From positions 1,132,319 through 1,196,318 of the forward strand of contig NZ_LGHP01000001.1 of NCBI RefSeq assembly GCF_001280845.1: a DNA stretch of 64,000 nucleotides, given 5' to 3'. Source of the stretch: Bacillus sp. FJAT-28004 (lineage in GTDB: Bacteria > Bacillota > Bacilli > Paenibacillales > Paenibacillaceae). The notes under the pieces are model-generated. The model was not told the origin of the DNA and did not search any database. It saw only the letters and a program-made list of their open reading frames with translations. A program made the position numbers and the translations under genes. Positions 43,041 through 51,799 of the stretch are shown in pieces; positions within the stretch are counted from its first letter, which is position 1; the number at the start of each line of letters is the position of its first letter.

Positions 43041-44681
43041 ATGAGTGAAGGGATGGGGAAGAAATTGACGACAAAACGTGAGTGGCAAAACTGGAGCTTG
43101 AAGAAGAAGGTGGGTCAACTATTTGTATTTGGTTTTCATGGTTTCGAGCCAACAGAGCAAATCAAGCAATTAATAGAAGCGAACGGCATTGGCGGAACGA
43201 TCTATTTTTCTCGCAATGTGAAGGATGCCAAGCAGGTGCATAAGCTTAGCGGCGAGCTTCAAAGCATAGCAAAAAAAGCGGGCAATCCGCCTTTATTCGT
43301 AGCCATCGATCAAGAGGGCGGCATGGTTGCACGTTTGGTAGACGGCGTAACACTTATGCCGGGGAACATGGCTCTTGGTGCGACTGGCGATGCGGAGAGC
43401 GCTAGAGAGACAGCATTCGTATGCGGTGAAGAGCTTCGCCAATTGGGCGTTACGATGAATTATGCACCTTGTATTGACGTGAACAACAATCCAGATAATC
43501 CTGTTATCAATGTTCGTTCATATAGCGACCGCTCTGATGTCGTTGCTGAGTTTGGCGCAGCGGCTGTAGCGGGATATCAATCCGCAAGAGTTGCTGCGAC
43601 AGTTAAGCATTTTCCAGGGCATGGCGATACGGCGGTTGATTCCCATCATGCGCTGCCCATATTGCTCCATGGCCGCGAGCGTTTAGATGCGATTGAGTTA
43701 AAGCCGTTCCGGGCTGCAATTGAAGCGGGTACGGATTGCATTATGACGGCTCATGTTTGCTTGTCGGCGCTTGATCCATCAGGAGTACCTTCAACTTTGT
43801 CTGAACCTGTCATCACAGGATTGCTTCGCAATGAGCTTGGTTATGATGGCATTGTTGTAACGGATTGCTTAGAGATGGATGCGATTGATAAAAACTATGG
43901 TCCGGAGCAGGGTGCCATTAAAGCGCTGCAAGCAGGAGCCGACATGGTGCTGATCAGCCATACGTTTGAGAAACAATGGGCTGCACTGGAAGCCGTTGTG
44001 CTTGCTGTTGAGAATGGTGAGCTTGCAGAAGCACGCGTTGACGAGGCACTAAACCGGATTATGACGCTTAAGGAGAAGCTCGAGCTTGATGTGCCTTTGC
44101 TGCCGTGGGCACAAGTTGAATGGGAAATTGGCACAGAAGTGAATAGAGCAGTCGCGATCAGATGGAGCGAGGCTTCAGTAACATTAGTTAAAGATGAAGG
44201 CCCTTTGCTGCCTTTAAGCCGCGATGAAAACACGCTTGTGTTGTGGCCAAAAATCGTACCTGTATCAGTCGCTGACGAAATGCTATCTGGAGATGGCTCA
44301 TTAGGCCATTTCTTAGGAGAGTATGGTGCTAATATCGTCGAGCGTCAAATGGATGATGACAATCCACTCGCTGATTTGGAGACATTCTCACAAATCATCA
44401 TCGTAACTTACGACGCTTCTAAGCATGCTGTGGAGCGGGATATTGCACGCGAGGTTGTAAGACTAGCTCCGGAGCGTACGGTTGCTGTATCGGTTCGCAA
44501 CCCGCTTGATTTATTGCTGTACCCGGAAGTGAAAACCTATTTGGCAGTCTATGAGTGCCGTCCACTCGCGCTCGCTGCAGCGGCGAGAGTATTGTTAGGC
44601 GATCTTAAGCCAGTAGGCAAGCTGCCGTTAGAAATATCGGCCGCGTACCCGTTTGGCTGGAGTGCAGCTGTTGATAATTAA
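43041..44681 (+). CDS. GH3 beta-N-acetylhexosaminidase (NagZ-like)
   Basis: About 546 residues, no signal peptide. The GH3 barrel has VAIDQEGGMVARL, the NagZ catalytic loop KHFPGHGDTAVDSHH (about 188) that supplies the Asp-His pair, and the nucleophile Asp in VVTDCLEMD (about 274). A C-terminal domain follows, longer than in Gram-negative NagZ. It hydrolyses terminal beta-linked N-acetylhexosamine inside the cell, from chito-oligosaccharides or muropeptides. As the last gene of the importer operon it points to an amino-sugar oligosaccharide as the imported substrate. The start is uncertain: TTG 43038, ATG 43041 and ATG 43053 are in frame. Confidence 0.9.
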   Translation: MSEGMGKKLTTKREWQNWSLKKKVGQLFVFGFHGFEPTEQIKQLIEANGIGGTIYFSRNVKDAKQVHKLSGELQSIAKKAGNPPLFVAIDQEGGMVARLVDGVTLMPGNMALGATGDAESARETAFVCGEELRQLGVTMNYAPCIDVNNNPDNPVINVRSYSDRSDVVAEFGAAAVAGYQSARVAATVKHFPGHGDTAVDSHHALPILLHGRERLDAIELKPFRAAIEAGTDCIMTAHVCLSALDPSGVPSTLSEPVITGLLRNELGYDGIVVTDCLEMDAIDKNYGPEQGAIKALQAGADMVLISHTFEKQWAALEAVVLAVENGELAEARVDEALNRIMTLKEKLELDVPLLPWAQVEWEIGTEVNRAVAIRWSEASVTLVKDEGPLLPLSRDENTLVLWPKIVPVSVADEMLSGDGSLGHFLGEYGANIVERQMDDDNPLADLETFSQIIIVTYDASKHAVERDIAREVVRLAPERTVAVSVRNPLDLLLYPEVKTYLAVYECRPLALAAAARVLLGDLKPVGKLPLEISAAYPFGWSAAVDN

Positions 44682-44702
44682 TTGAGAAGTAATGAAAAGT
44701 TG

Positions 44703-44732
44703 GGCCGTGAGTTATATCTCGCGGCCTTTTTC
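44703..44732 (+). terminator. terminator of the ABC-NagZ operon
   Basis: GGCCGTGAG pairs with CTCGCGGCC (one G-T) around a 6-base loop, followed by TTTTTCT. Confidence 0.9.
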
Positions 44733-44783
44733 TATAGAAAACTAATTCTGGAAGGGCAGTAAGGATGCTCCGCCTACTCTGCG

Positions 44784-44968
44784 CTGCAGAAGCTGCAATA
44801 GAAACCTGACATGGAACCCGAAAACTGAGGCTGCATTGCAGAAATGCAATAGAATCCGCCTATAGTAAAGCTAACTCGTTGAAAATGGTGATTTCTGCTG
44901 CATAAACTGCAACGTAGCTGAATACGCGACTTACTAATGTAGGTTCTATTGCACAAAGTGCAATGTAG
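44784..44968. repeat. four dispersed short hairpin repeats
   Basis: The 320-bp gap holds four related imperfect palindromes: CTGCAGAAGCTGCAATAG (44784), ATTGCAGAAATGCAATAG (44835), CTGCATAAACTGCAACGTAG (44898) and one of 21 bases at 44948-44968. The shared form is yTGCAnAAnnTGCAAyrnAG, spaced 50-63 bp. Each can form a small stem with a 3-6 base loop. No ORF is plausible here. Confidence 0.65.
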
Positions 44969-45001
44969 GAGGTGGATGCTGCTTTACGTCAGCATGAGAG
45001 A

Positions 45002-46144
45002 TTACTGGCCAATCAAATTGGAATAGGTTAAATCATGCAATATATACGCAAGAAAAAAAACGACGCAAGGATTCTCATACCGATGCTGAACCTTCACAAG
45101 CTGGTTATAATAAGTGTCTGCGTAATGAGGATTATTTCGCATCTCAAGGCTTGCTTTGATTAATGCATCCAGCTTGTCCGAAATATCGACCAGCTCGCCA
45201 TTCTCATCTGCTGACTTACTATTTACGATGAATTCGGTCATATCCTCATGAAAGAACGATGGAAGCTTGTTAATCATGAACTGTGCGGTTTCTTTCTCGT
45301 ATTGCTCAAATGCATGTTTAATATCTGGATTATTGTGCTTGAAATTTGATACGACATCACCTGATAAAGCCTCAGGTAAGTCATGAAGGGTAGCTTTGGC
45401 GAGCAGCTTATACAGATCAATATTTTTGTTGCCGAAACGCTCGATTTCAAGCAGCCCATTAAATAAAGCAAGCGAAGCGACTCGGAATGAATGCGTCGCG
45501 TCATTGTCGGGTACGAGGTTATAGCTGCCGTTCCATCTTTTTACGGTATCGAGATTCATAATGTATTGAATAAATTCATAGAAGCCTTCTTGTTTATCGT
45601 ATTCGTCGAGCAGCCAGTGTATGGAGTGGAGCTCCGTACCCCGGAGTACTTGTTCGAGTTCATTATGTTTGGCATGAAAAAATGGGTTTGTGTCATAACG
45701 TGATTCTCGGTGACAATACAAATAGGCATCCAGCGTGTCGATGGCATCAACCAATCGCCCAATATGTGAATCATCTTGAGCATTAACGATATAATCGAAA
45801 GCTTGAGCTTGTAACGATTTGGAGAGGTAGGAAACAATTTCTTTACTGAGTTCCATCTCAAAGTCTCGGATATGATTCATGACGAGCGATTCTTTTTTGG
45901 TGACATGCTTAATGGAGCCAGTACCGGTATTTTTGAGATCGCCCCATAAGCATCTACCTAAAAGCTTTAGTTTGTCTAACGGTTGGTTGAATATTTTTTC
46001 CTCTATAATTCCGATCATAATAGACAAAGCGGCGCATCTAAAGCTATGAGCGGAAGCGTTGTCCTCGAATCGTGGAGCATACTCGCTCCATCTAGGCACA
46101 TATTGCATACGAATGATCGTATTGGTGAATTTACCGTTTTTCAT
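45002..46144 (-). CDS. tandem YfbR-like HD-domain protein, first HD degenerate
   Basis: 380 residues made of two related halves. The C-terminal half has a complete HD site: ATHSFRVASLALF, then ATLHDLPEALSGDV. The N-terminal half has ASAHSFRCAALSIM but WGDLKNTGTGSI where the His-Asp pair should be, so it has lost metal ligands. Both halves look like the YfbR group of HD hydrolases (dNMP phosphatases). The intact half is probably a nucleotide phosphohydrolase; the other may be structural. AAGGAG fixes ATG 46144. The gene is divergent from the transporter at 46260. Confidence 0.75.
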   Translation of the reverse strand: MKNGKFTNTIIRMQYVPRWSEYAPRFEDNASAHSFRCAALSIMIGIIEEKIFNQPLDKLKLLGRCLWGDLKNTGTGSIKHVTKKESLVMNHIRDFEMELSKEIVSYLSKSLQAQAFDYIVNAQDDSHIGRLVDAIDTLDAYLYCHRESRYDTNPFFHAKHNELEQVLRGTELHSIHWLLDEYDKQEGFYEFIQYIMNLDTVKRWNGSYNLVPDNDATHSFRVASLALFNGLLEIERFGNKNIDLYKLLAKATLHDLPEALSGDVVSNFKHNNPDIKHAFEQYEKETAQFMINKLPSFFHEDMTEFIVNSKSADENGELVDISDKLDALIKASLEMRNNPHYADTYYNQLVKVQHRYENPCVVFFLAYILHDLTYSNLIGQ

Positions 46145-46259
46145 AAATCGGGCTCCTTTTTTGTCGAAGTTCAAGAGTTTCCGTTCATGTGCGGAGTGTC
46201 TATGTTATTATATAGCTTATGTACAAAATCGACTAGAAGAGGTAAATGAGGGAAAGATC

Positions 46260-47237
46260 ATGCGTGAATGGGGTTTAGCTTTTAATCAGCAATTTGAGAA
46301 ATGGATGTTCATCATTATTCCAGGATCGTTGATACTTGGTTTTCTGTTTGCATCTCAGCTTCAACCTTTTATTGAAATGGTCCCATACTTATTTGCTTAT
46401 GTAACGCTAACGATGGCCATTGGCTGCGGCTTAGGACAATTGCGAGAGGTATTGAAACGGCCTGGCATTATGGGGCTGACCTTCTTAATCGCTCATATAG
46501 TATCCCCGTTAGCAGCCTATGGACTTGGCGCACTCGCATTCGGTGCGGATTCCCCCTATGTGGTAGGCCTCGTCTTGTTTACCCTTATACCAATCGGAGT
46601 GTCTACCGTACTTTGGGTTGGGATGTCCGGCGGCAGCGTTCCGCTTATGCTTGCCATGGTCGTGCTGGACTCTGCACTTAGTCCACTGGTTGTGCCAGCA
46701 GGCATCCATCTGTTTTTTGACTCAGCAGTTGAAGTGAAGGCAGGGCCAATTATTGTTGATTTACTCGTAATTATTGTACTTCCTACTATTATTGGCGTAG
46801 CTCTCAATCAAATGAGCCGAGGACGCATTCAAAGCATCGTGCATCCCTATACGTCGCCGCTTTCTAAGTTTTGCTTCGTGGGCGTCGTCTCATTAAATGC
46901 ATCGGCTATCGCGCCTCATTTGGGCGAGCTGAAACAGGACATGCTGCTGCTCGTTCCGATTGTCGTGCTGCTGGTAAGTGCATGTTACGCCTTCGGCTAC
47001 ATAGGAACGGCACCGCTGCGTAAACGCGAGCAGCAGGTGACCGTGTCGTATGCGACAGGCATGCGCAACATTTCTCTCGGCATCGTGCTGGCACTCGGCT
47101 ATTTTAGTCCGCTAGCTGCTGTACCTGTTGTGCTATCCATTCTTATTCAGCAGCCCCTAGCCACAGTGTTTCATTACGTTTTACAAAAACTTAATAATAA
47201 CAAGGGTAGCGAAAGTACAGTGACGCATGTACGATAA
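46260..47237 (+). CDS. bile acid:sodium symporter (BASS) family transporter
   Basis: 325 residues with 9-10 membrane helices. It has the BASS features TMAIGCGLGQLREVLKRP after helix 2-3, FTLIPIGVSTVLWVGMSGGSVPLML around the broken helix, and YATGMRNISLGIVLALGYF late in the protein. It is probably a sodium-coupled carrier of an organic anion; bacterial members include pantoate and keto-acid transporters, so the substrate is open. ATG 46260 behind GAGGG is preferred over the much longer frame that overlaps the divergent gene. phoR follows after 38 bp. Confidence 0.85.
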   Translation: MREWGLAFNQQFEKWMFIIIPGSLILGFLFASQLQPFIEMVPYLFAYVTLTMAIGCGLGQLREVLKRPGIMGLTFLIAHIVSPLAAYGLGALAFGADSPYVVGLVLFTLIPIGVSTVLWVGMSGGSVPLMLAMVVLDSALSPLVVPAGIHLFFDSAVEVKAGPIIVDLLVIIVLPTIIGVALNQMSRGRIQSIVHPYTSPLSKFCFVGVVSLNASAIAPHLGELKQDMLLLVPIVVLLVSACYAFGYIGTAPLRKREQQVTVSYATGMRNISLGIVLALGYFSPLAAVPVVLSILIQQPLATVFHYVLQKLNNNKGSESTVTHVR

Positions 47238-47275
47238 ACGATGTGTGAATGATTAAACATAGGGAGTGAACTTAG

Positions 47276-49051
47276 ATGAACAGCTTTCGCACTAGGCTGA
47301 CGCTCATCATGATTGCGATGATCGCATTATCGGTCAGTGCAGCAGGATTATTTATGGTGAAAACGTTCAAAGAAAACCATATAAACGCGCTTGAAGACAA
47401 TATGGTTCGCGAGATGCAGATCATTTCGGCAAAAATGAATTGGAAATCAGGCGAAATTTCTTCCTTATTTGACTATTATTCGGATGAGGCGAAAGAGCTG
47501 CAGCGCTATACTGGTGCTCGTGTAACGTTTATTCGCAATGACGGCGTCGTGTTAGGTGATTCAAATGTAGATCCGAGGGATATGGATAACCATCTTAACC
47601 GTACAGAAATTAAGGAAGCGTTGGCTTCAGGAACTGGAAGATCGATTCGGGCTAGTGAAACGGTTAAACAAAATATGATTTATGTCGCTATTCCTGTAGA
47701 AGTAGTGCCCGATCAAGCACCAGATGTCATTCGTTTAGCGATGAGTTTGAAGGAAGTGGATGAAAGCATACGTCAATTGACGATGATGCTGTTCTTAGGG
47801 TTGCTGGTACTTTTCCTATTTGCCGCATTTATAAGCTACCGGCTTGCGCTCGGACTGACGAGACCGCTGGAGCAAATTACGAAGGTTGCCAAGCGCATCA
47901 AAAACATGGATTACCTGGCAAGGGTGAAAGTAACGAAACAAGATGAAATTGGTGAGCTAGGAAATGCCATTAATGCGATGGCGGACAGCTTGCAAATTCA
48001 AATGACACGTATCCAGCAAAATGAGAATCAGCTCGAGAGCGTTCTCGATAATATGATTAACGGAATCGTAATGATTGACCTTAATGGAAAAATCGTACTT
48101 ATGAACAGGCGTGCGGAGGAAGTGCTCGGCTTCTCAGCCCGTGAACTGGTCGGACGTCATTACGCGGAAGCGAAGCAGCAGTATGAGTTATCGAAAATGA
48201 TACAGGAGGGCCTTAAGAACAAACAGCATCTGCGAGAGGAAATTACGTTTTACTTTCCGGAGGAGAGGCTGCTTGAGCTTAATCTAGTGCCGATTCATCC
48301 GGAGGGGAATGATTTCTCAGGCGTACTGCTCGTACTGCAGGACGTTTCGGCCATTCGCAGACTGGAGAGGATGCGCAGTGAATTTGTCGCAAACGTCTCC
48401 CATGAGCTGAAAACGCCGATTACCGCAGTAAAAGGTTTTGCCGAGACTCTGCTTGGCGGCGCGGTTAACGACGAAGAAACTGCACGTTCGTTTCTGCAAA
48501 TCATATTCGATGAGTCCGATCGGCTTAACCGCTTAATCGGAGATATATTGGAGCTGTCCAAAATCGAGTCGCGCCGCGTACCACTCATATTCTCTCCAGT
48601 GGAAGTAGATACATTCGTCCACAAATCAATCAAGCTTATGGAATCGGAGGCTGCTCGCAAAAGCATTGAGCTTAGCATGAACATCGAGCCAGGACTTTAT
48701 GTCGAAGCCGATGAGGACCGATTGCGTCAAATTATAATGAACTTGTTATCGAACGGCATCAACTATACCCCTGAAGGCGGCCGCGTTTCCTTGAAGGTTG
48801 AAGGTATCGGTGATGATCATATTCGCATCCAGATTAGCGATTCCGGCATCGGCATTCCGAAGAAGGACTTGCCGCGTATATTTGAACGGTTTTATCGTGT
48901 AGACAAAGCGCGTTCGCGCAGCTCAGGCGGCACGGGGCTTGGCTTATCGATTGTAAAGCATCTCATTGAGCTTCATAAAGGAACAATCACGGTAACGAGT
49001 GATGTTGGTGTAGGATCAACGTTTACGATCGAGCTGCCTGTCCTGCAATAG
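47276..49051 (+). CDS. phoR: PhoR-like sensor histidine kinase
   Basis: 591 residues in the PhoR layout: helix about 8-30, extracellular domain, helix about 165-187, HAMP about 188-240, PAS about 255-345 (LDNMINGIVMIDLNGKI), HisKA with VANVSHELKTPITAVKGF (phospho-His about 376), and HATPase with NLLSNGINYTPEGG, DSGIGIPKKDLPRIFERF and GGTGLGLSIVKHL. It probably responds to phosphate limitation and phosphorylates PhoP, encoded 108 bp downstream. The pst operon with Pho-like boxes 10 kb away supports the name. In Bacillus the order is phoP then phoR; here it is reversed. Confidence 0.75.
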   Translation: MNSFRTRLTLIMIAMIALSVSAAGLFMVKTFKENHINALEDNMVREMQIISAKMNWKSGEISSLFDYYSDEAKELQRYTGARVTFIRNDGVVLGDSNVDPRDMDNHLNRTEIKEALASGTGRSIRASETVKQNMIYVAIPVEVVPDQAPDVIRLAMSLKEVDESIRQLTMMLFLGLLVLFLFAAFISYRLALGLTRPLEQITKVAKRIKNMDYLARVKVTKQDEIGELGNAINAMADSLQIQMTRIQQNENQLESVLDNMINGIVMIDLNGKIVLMNRRAEEVLGFSARELVGRHYAEAKQQYELSKMIQEGLKNKQHLREEITFYFPEERLLELNLVPIHPEGNDFSGVLLVLQDVSAIRRLERMRSEFVANVSHELKTPITAVKGFAETLLGGAVNDEETARSFLQIIFDESDRLNRLIGDILELSKIESRRVPLIFSPVEVDTFVHKSIKLMESEAARKSIELSMNIEPGLYVEADEDRLRQIIMNLLSNGINYTPEGGRVSLKVEGIGDDHIRIQISDSGIGIPKKDLPRIFERFYRVDKARSRSSGGTGLGLSIVKHLIELHKGTITVTSDVGVGSTFTIELPVLQ

Positions 49052-49118
49052 AAAAAAGATTTACCTATTCTTCATGAATCCATGATAAACTAAAGCTAAA
49101 CGTTCTAAATATGCGGAT

Positions 49119-49137
49119 GCGGCGTCTTTGACGCCGC
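49119..49137 (+). promoter_or_regulatory. GC-rich intercistronic hairpin between phoR and phoP
   Basis: GCGGCGTC-TTT-GACGCCGC, a perfect 8-bp stem with a three-base loop and no T run, 22 bp before the phoP start. It may affect mRNA processing or relative expression. Confidence 0.5.
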
Positions 49138-49159
49138 CATTCGCCAGGTTGGAGGTAAC

Positions 49160-49882
49160 ATGTCGCATAAAGTGCTCGTCATTGAAGATGAACCGACATT
49201 AGCAAGGCTTCTGTCGTACAATTTAACCCAAGAGGGCTATGAAACGACCGTTATCGATCATGGCGGTGAAGGCTTGCAAACCGCTTTGCAGCGTAGTTTC
49301 GATTTGGTCATCCTCGATATCATGCTACCAGGCATGAACGGTTTTGAAATATTAAACCGTCTTCGCCAAAACGGCGTAAGAACACCGGTCATTATTTTAA
49401 CAGCTCGCAATGCTGAGGAAGAGGTAGTGCAAGGACTGAAGCATGGTGCTGACGATTATATTACGAAGCCGTTTGGCGTTGCAGAGCTTCTGGCACGCGT
49501 CTCAGCGGTGCTTCGTCGGACACAGCTTGATGACAGCAAGCCAATTGAGTCATCTGAGAAAGTCATTACAGCTGGTGATTTGTCTATCTATCCCGAGAAA
49601 TATGAGGTCATCTTAAACGGCGATACGATTCCGCTTAGACCGAAGGAATTCGAGGTTCTGCTTTATTTAGTACAGCGTCCAGGCATGGTTATTACACGGG
49701 ACGATCTTATGAATGTCGTATGGGGCTTCGATTATATCGGTGGTCAGCGTACGGTTGATGTTCATGTGAGTTCATTGCGGAAGAAGCTGGAGCTCGGTCA
49801 ACAATCTGTCCAAATCGAATCCATCCGTGGTGTAGGTTATAAGCTCGTTATGCCAAAAAAGCTCGTTACCCCGAAATTATAG
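49160..49882 (+). CDS. phoP: PhoP-like OmpR-family response regulator
   Basis: 240 residues. The receiver has IEDEPTLARL, the phospho-acceptor in LVILDIMLPGMNG (about 54), TARN and ITKPFGVAEL. A winged-helix output domain (about 135-232) ends with TVDVHVSSLRKKLE and SIRGVGYKL. It should bind Pho boxes such as that before pstS. The start follows GGAGG. The terminator begins within the last codons. Confidence 0.8.
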   Translation: MSHKVLVIEDEPTLARLLSYNLTQEGYETTVIDHGGEGLQTALQRSFDLVILDIMLPGMNGFEILNRLRQNGVRTPVIILTARNAEEEVVQGLKHGADDYITKPFGVAELLARVSAVLRRTQLDDSKPIESSEKVITAGDLSIYPEKYEVILNGDTIPLRPKEFEVLLYLVQRPGMVITRDDLMNVVWGFDYIGGQRTVDVHVSSLRKKLELGQQSVQIESIRGVGYKLVMPKKLVTPKL

Positions 49883-49898
49883 GGTGGACGAGCTTTTT
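49856..49898. terminator. bidirectional terminator between phoP and the AraC gene
   Basis: AAAAAGCTCGT pairs with ACGAGCTTTTT, with an inner ACCC/GGGT. The 5' arm lies in the last codons of phoP; the 3' arm ends just before the convergent AraC gene stop. Confidence 0.85.
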
Positions 49899-49905
49899 CT
49901 AATAA

Positions 49906-50772
49906 CTATTGCCGATTCAGCACGAGCATTTTACGCTGGAATTGCTTAGGCGAGCAGTCGTTGTATTTTTTAAACATTTTATAGAAATGTGCCATATTCG
50001 GCATCCCGATTCGCTCGCCAACCTCCGAAATGCTCAAATCCTTCGTTAGTAATATTCGCTCTGCCCACTTCACCTTGCGATAATTCACATATTCCGTAAA
50101 TGAAAGACCGATCGTTTTCTTGAAATATTTTACGAAATAGTAATAGCTCATATTCGCGATCTTACAAACCTCTTCGACTTGAATACGATCCGTCAAATGA
50201 TTCTCGATATAATCGAGCACCGGCTTAAGGCGGATGCGTTCAAAGTTATCTTGCTCAATTAGTACCTTACGGCTGTCGTTGCGGAGCAAGAGCAGCAAGA
50301 TTTGCTTGACTAGAACGCTGACTGCAAGCTCATAGCCGGTTTCCTTATGAGTCGTCTCGTGCAATAGCTGATGAATGTAAGAGGCAGCTTGCTGCTTTGC
50401 CGTATTGTTCTCTTGGAAAATGTAATTCGCTTTACTGAGTGGCGTTTGGGTCTCAGAAAAATAACGCATATATGGAATCGTGCTTTGATCAAAAAACGGT
50501 TCCAGATCGAATTGAAGCACAATATAATCGAGCGAGTTATGGCTGCGATCGGAGTGCAGCTCGGAAGCTCCGATGAGAAGGATGTCGCCAGAAGTCAGGT
50601 GGAAGTTTTCTTCATCCACGTAAACGTCCAGCTCACCCTCAAGAATGAGCAGCACCTCAACCTGTTTATGATAATGCCAGTTTGTGTAACCGTCCAGACT
50701 GCGAATGGGGCGAAAAACGCGCAGCGACAGCAACGGGTTTTCGTATGCGACTTTTTCATTTATAGCTTCCAA
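49906..50772 (-). CDS. AraC-family regulator with cupin sensor domain
   Basis: About 288 residues: an N-terminal cupin (HYHKQVEVLLILEGELDVYV; GDILLIGASELHS) and a C-terminal pair of helix-turn-helix units (VEEVCKIANMSYYYFVKYFKK; SEVGERIGMPNMAHFYKMFKK). It is typical of sugar-sensing regulators. The frame is open far upstream, over the divergent lipL-like gene; I choose TTG 50772, 11 bases after AAGGGGG, which gives the usual family length. The target is not evident. Confidence 0.82.
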   Translation of the reverse strand: MEAINEKVAYENPLLSLRVFRPIRSLDGYTNWHYHKQVEVLLILEGELDVYVDEENFHLTSGDILLIGASELHSDRSHNSLDYIVLQFDLEPFFDQSTIPYMRYFSETQTPLSKANYIFQENNTAKQQAASYIHQLLHETTHKETGYELAVSVLVKQILLLLLRNDSRKVLIEQDNFERIRLKPVLDYIENHLTDRIQVEEVCKIANMSYYYFVKYFKKTIGLSFTEYVNYRKVKWAERILLTKDLSISEVGERIGMPNMAHFYKMFKKYNDCSPKQFQRKMLVLNRQ

Positions 50773-50857
50773 ATCTAATGTTACCCCCTTGGCGCTGCAT
50801 GACAATAACCTTATTGTAGTGAATGCTTTCACCATTAGCAATAAGGAGGCAGCATAA

Positions 50858-50902
50858 ATGATGCGCTTTTGCTCATTTATCGTTAAAATAGAGATCACAT
50901 AG
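50858..50902 (+). CDS. possible 14-residue leader ORF before the lipL-like gene
   Basis: ATAAGGAGG stands 8 bases before ATG-ATG, opening MMRFCSFIVKIEIT and stopping at TAG 50902, 40 bp before the transferase start. The ribosome site is among the best in the region, but coding this short cannot be judged from sequence alone. Confidence 0.3.
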   Translation: MMRFCSFIVKIEIT

Positions 50903-50942
50903 CAAGTACGTGGAACGAATAGCAGAGAGGGCTGGACGACAT

Positions 50943-51794
50943 ATGGAACGGGATTCGTTAAAGGATTTTGGGATGGACAATATACTGCTGCTCGACCGAA
51001 TGAATGAGCTGGATGAGTTAGATGTATTATATCCGTTTGCGCTGGATGAGCTGCTATGCAGAAGAACAGGGCAGGGAGGTCCGGCAATCTGTCATATATG
51101 GCGCCACCCAAGAGCTTTTGTCATGGGACTGCGCGACAGTCGATTGCCAGGAGCTGCCGATGCCGAAATGTCTCTTCAATCAGAAGGATGGTCAACTGCA
51201 GTACGCAATTCAGGAGGAGCTGCGGTTCCGCTTGATTTGGGGGTCATTAATATATCACTGATTATGCCGAAAAAAGCAGTGGACTCTTTTCATTTTCATG
51301 ATGATTTTGAAAAAATGTATGGGTTGATTCGTCTTGCGCTTAAGGAGACAGGCTGTCAGGTAGATAAAGGGGAAATCAAAGGTGCTTATTGTCCAGGCGA
51401 GTTTGATTTGAGCATAAACGGATTTAAGTTCTGCGGTATCGCTCAGCGCAGGCAGACGCATGCTTTTATTGTACAAGCATTTATCGTTGCCGATGGATCT
51501 GGTCAGGAGCGGGCTCGCTTCGTTCGATCCTTCTACGATAAAGCAGCAATGGGGGAGAGCAAAAACGATTATCCGCTTGTGGCTGCTGAAAGCACGGCTA
51601 GTTTGGAGCAATTGACGCCACTCGGTGCAGGGGCCGGAGAAGCTTTTGTCAATGCAGTTAAACGAATCATTGCTTCGCGACAGACGGAAGCGGGTATGAG
51701 CGAAGCAGAGTCGAAGCTTGAAATGCCGACGAAGGAGCAAATTTTGGGAATGGCAGATATATTGCGCACTAGGTATGCCATTCAATCACAATAA
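50943..51794 (+). CDS. lipoate/octanoate protein transferase, LipL/LipM family
   Basis: 283 residues of the biotin/lipoate ligase fold: RNSGGAAVPLDLGVINISL, then KGAYCPGEFDLSINGFKFCGIAQRR. The cysteine at about 150 (AYCPGEFDLS) is characteristic of LipM/LipL octanoyl transferases rather than LplA ligases. It moves octanoyl or lipoyl groups between GcvH and E2 or other carrier domains in lipoate synthesis. ATG 50943 is chosen; a GTG at 50910 lacks a ribosome site. It ends 5 bp from the convergent ThrE gene. Confidence 0.8.
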   Translation: MERDSLKDFGMDNILLLDRMNELDELDVLYPFALDELLCRRTGQGGPAICHIWRHPRAFVMGLRDSRLPGAADAEMSLQSEGWSTAVRNSGGAAVPLDLGVINISLIMPKKAVDSFHFHDDFEKMYGLIRLALKETGCQVDKGEIKGAYCPGEFDLSINGFKFCGIAQRRQTHAFIVQAFIVADGSGQERARFVRSFYDKAAMGESKNDYPLVAAESTASLEQLTPLGAGAGEAFVNAVKRIIASRQTEAGMSEAESKLEMPTKEQILGMADILRTRYAIQSQ

Positions 51795-51799
51795 ATGCA

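Noticed and set aside
46059..46259. 67-codon N-terminal extension of the BASS transporter
   Set aside because: It overlaps the divergent HD gene's start and is not transporter-like; GAGGG before ATG 46260 marks the real start.
50773..51111. Long N-terminal extension of the AraC regulator
   Set aside because: Overlaps the divergent LipL/LipM-like gene; the cupin-AraC length fits the start near 50772.
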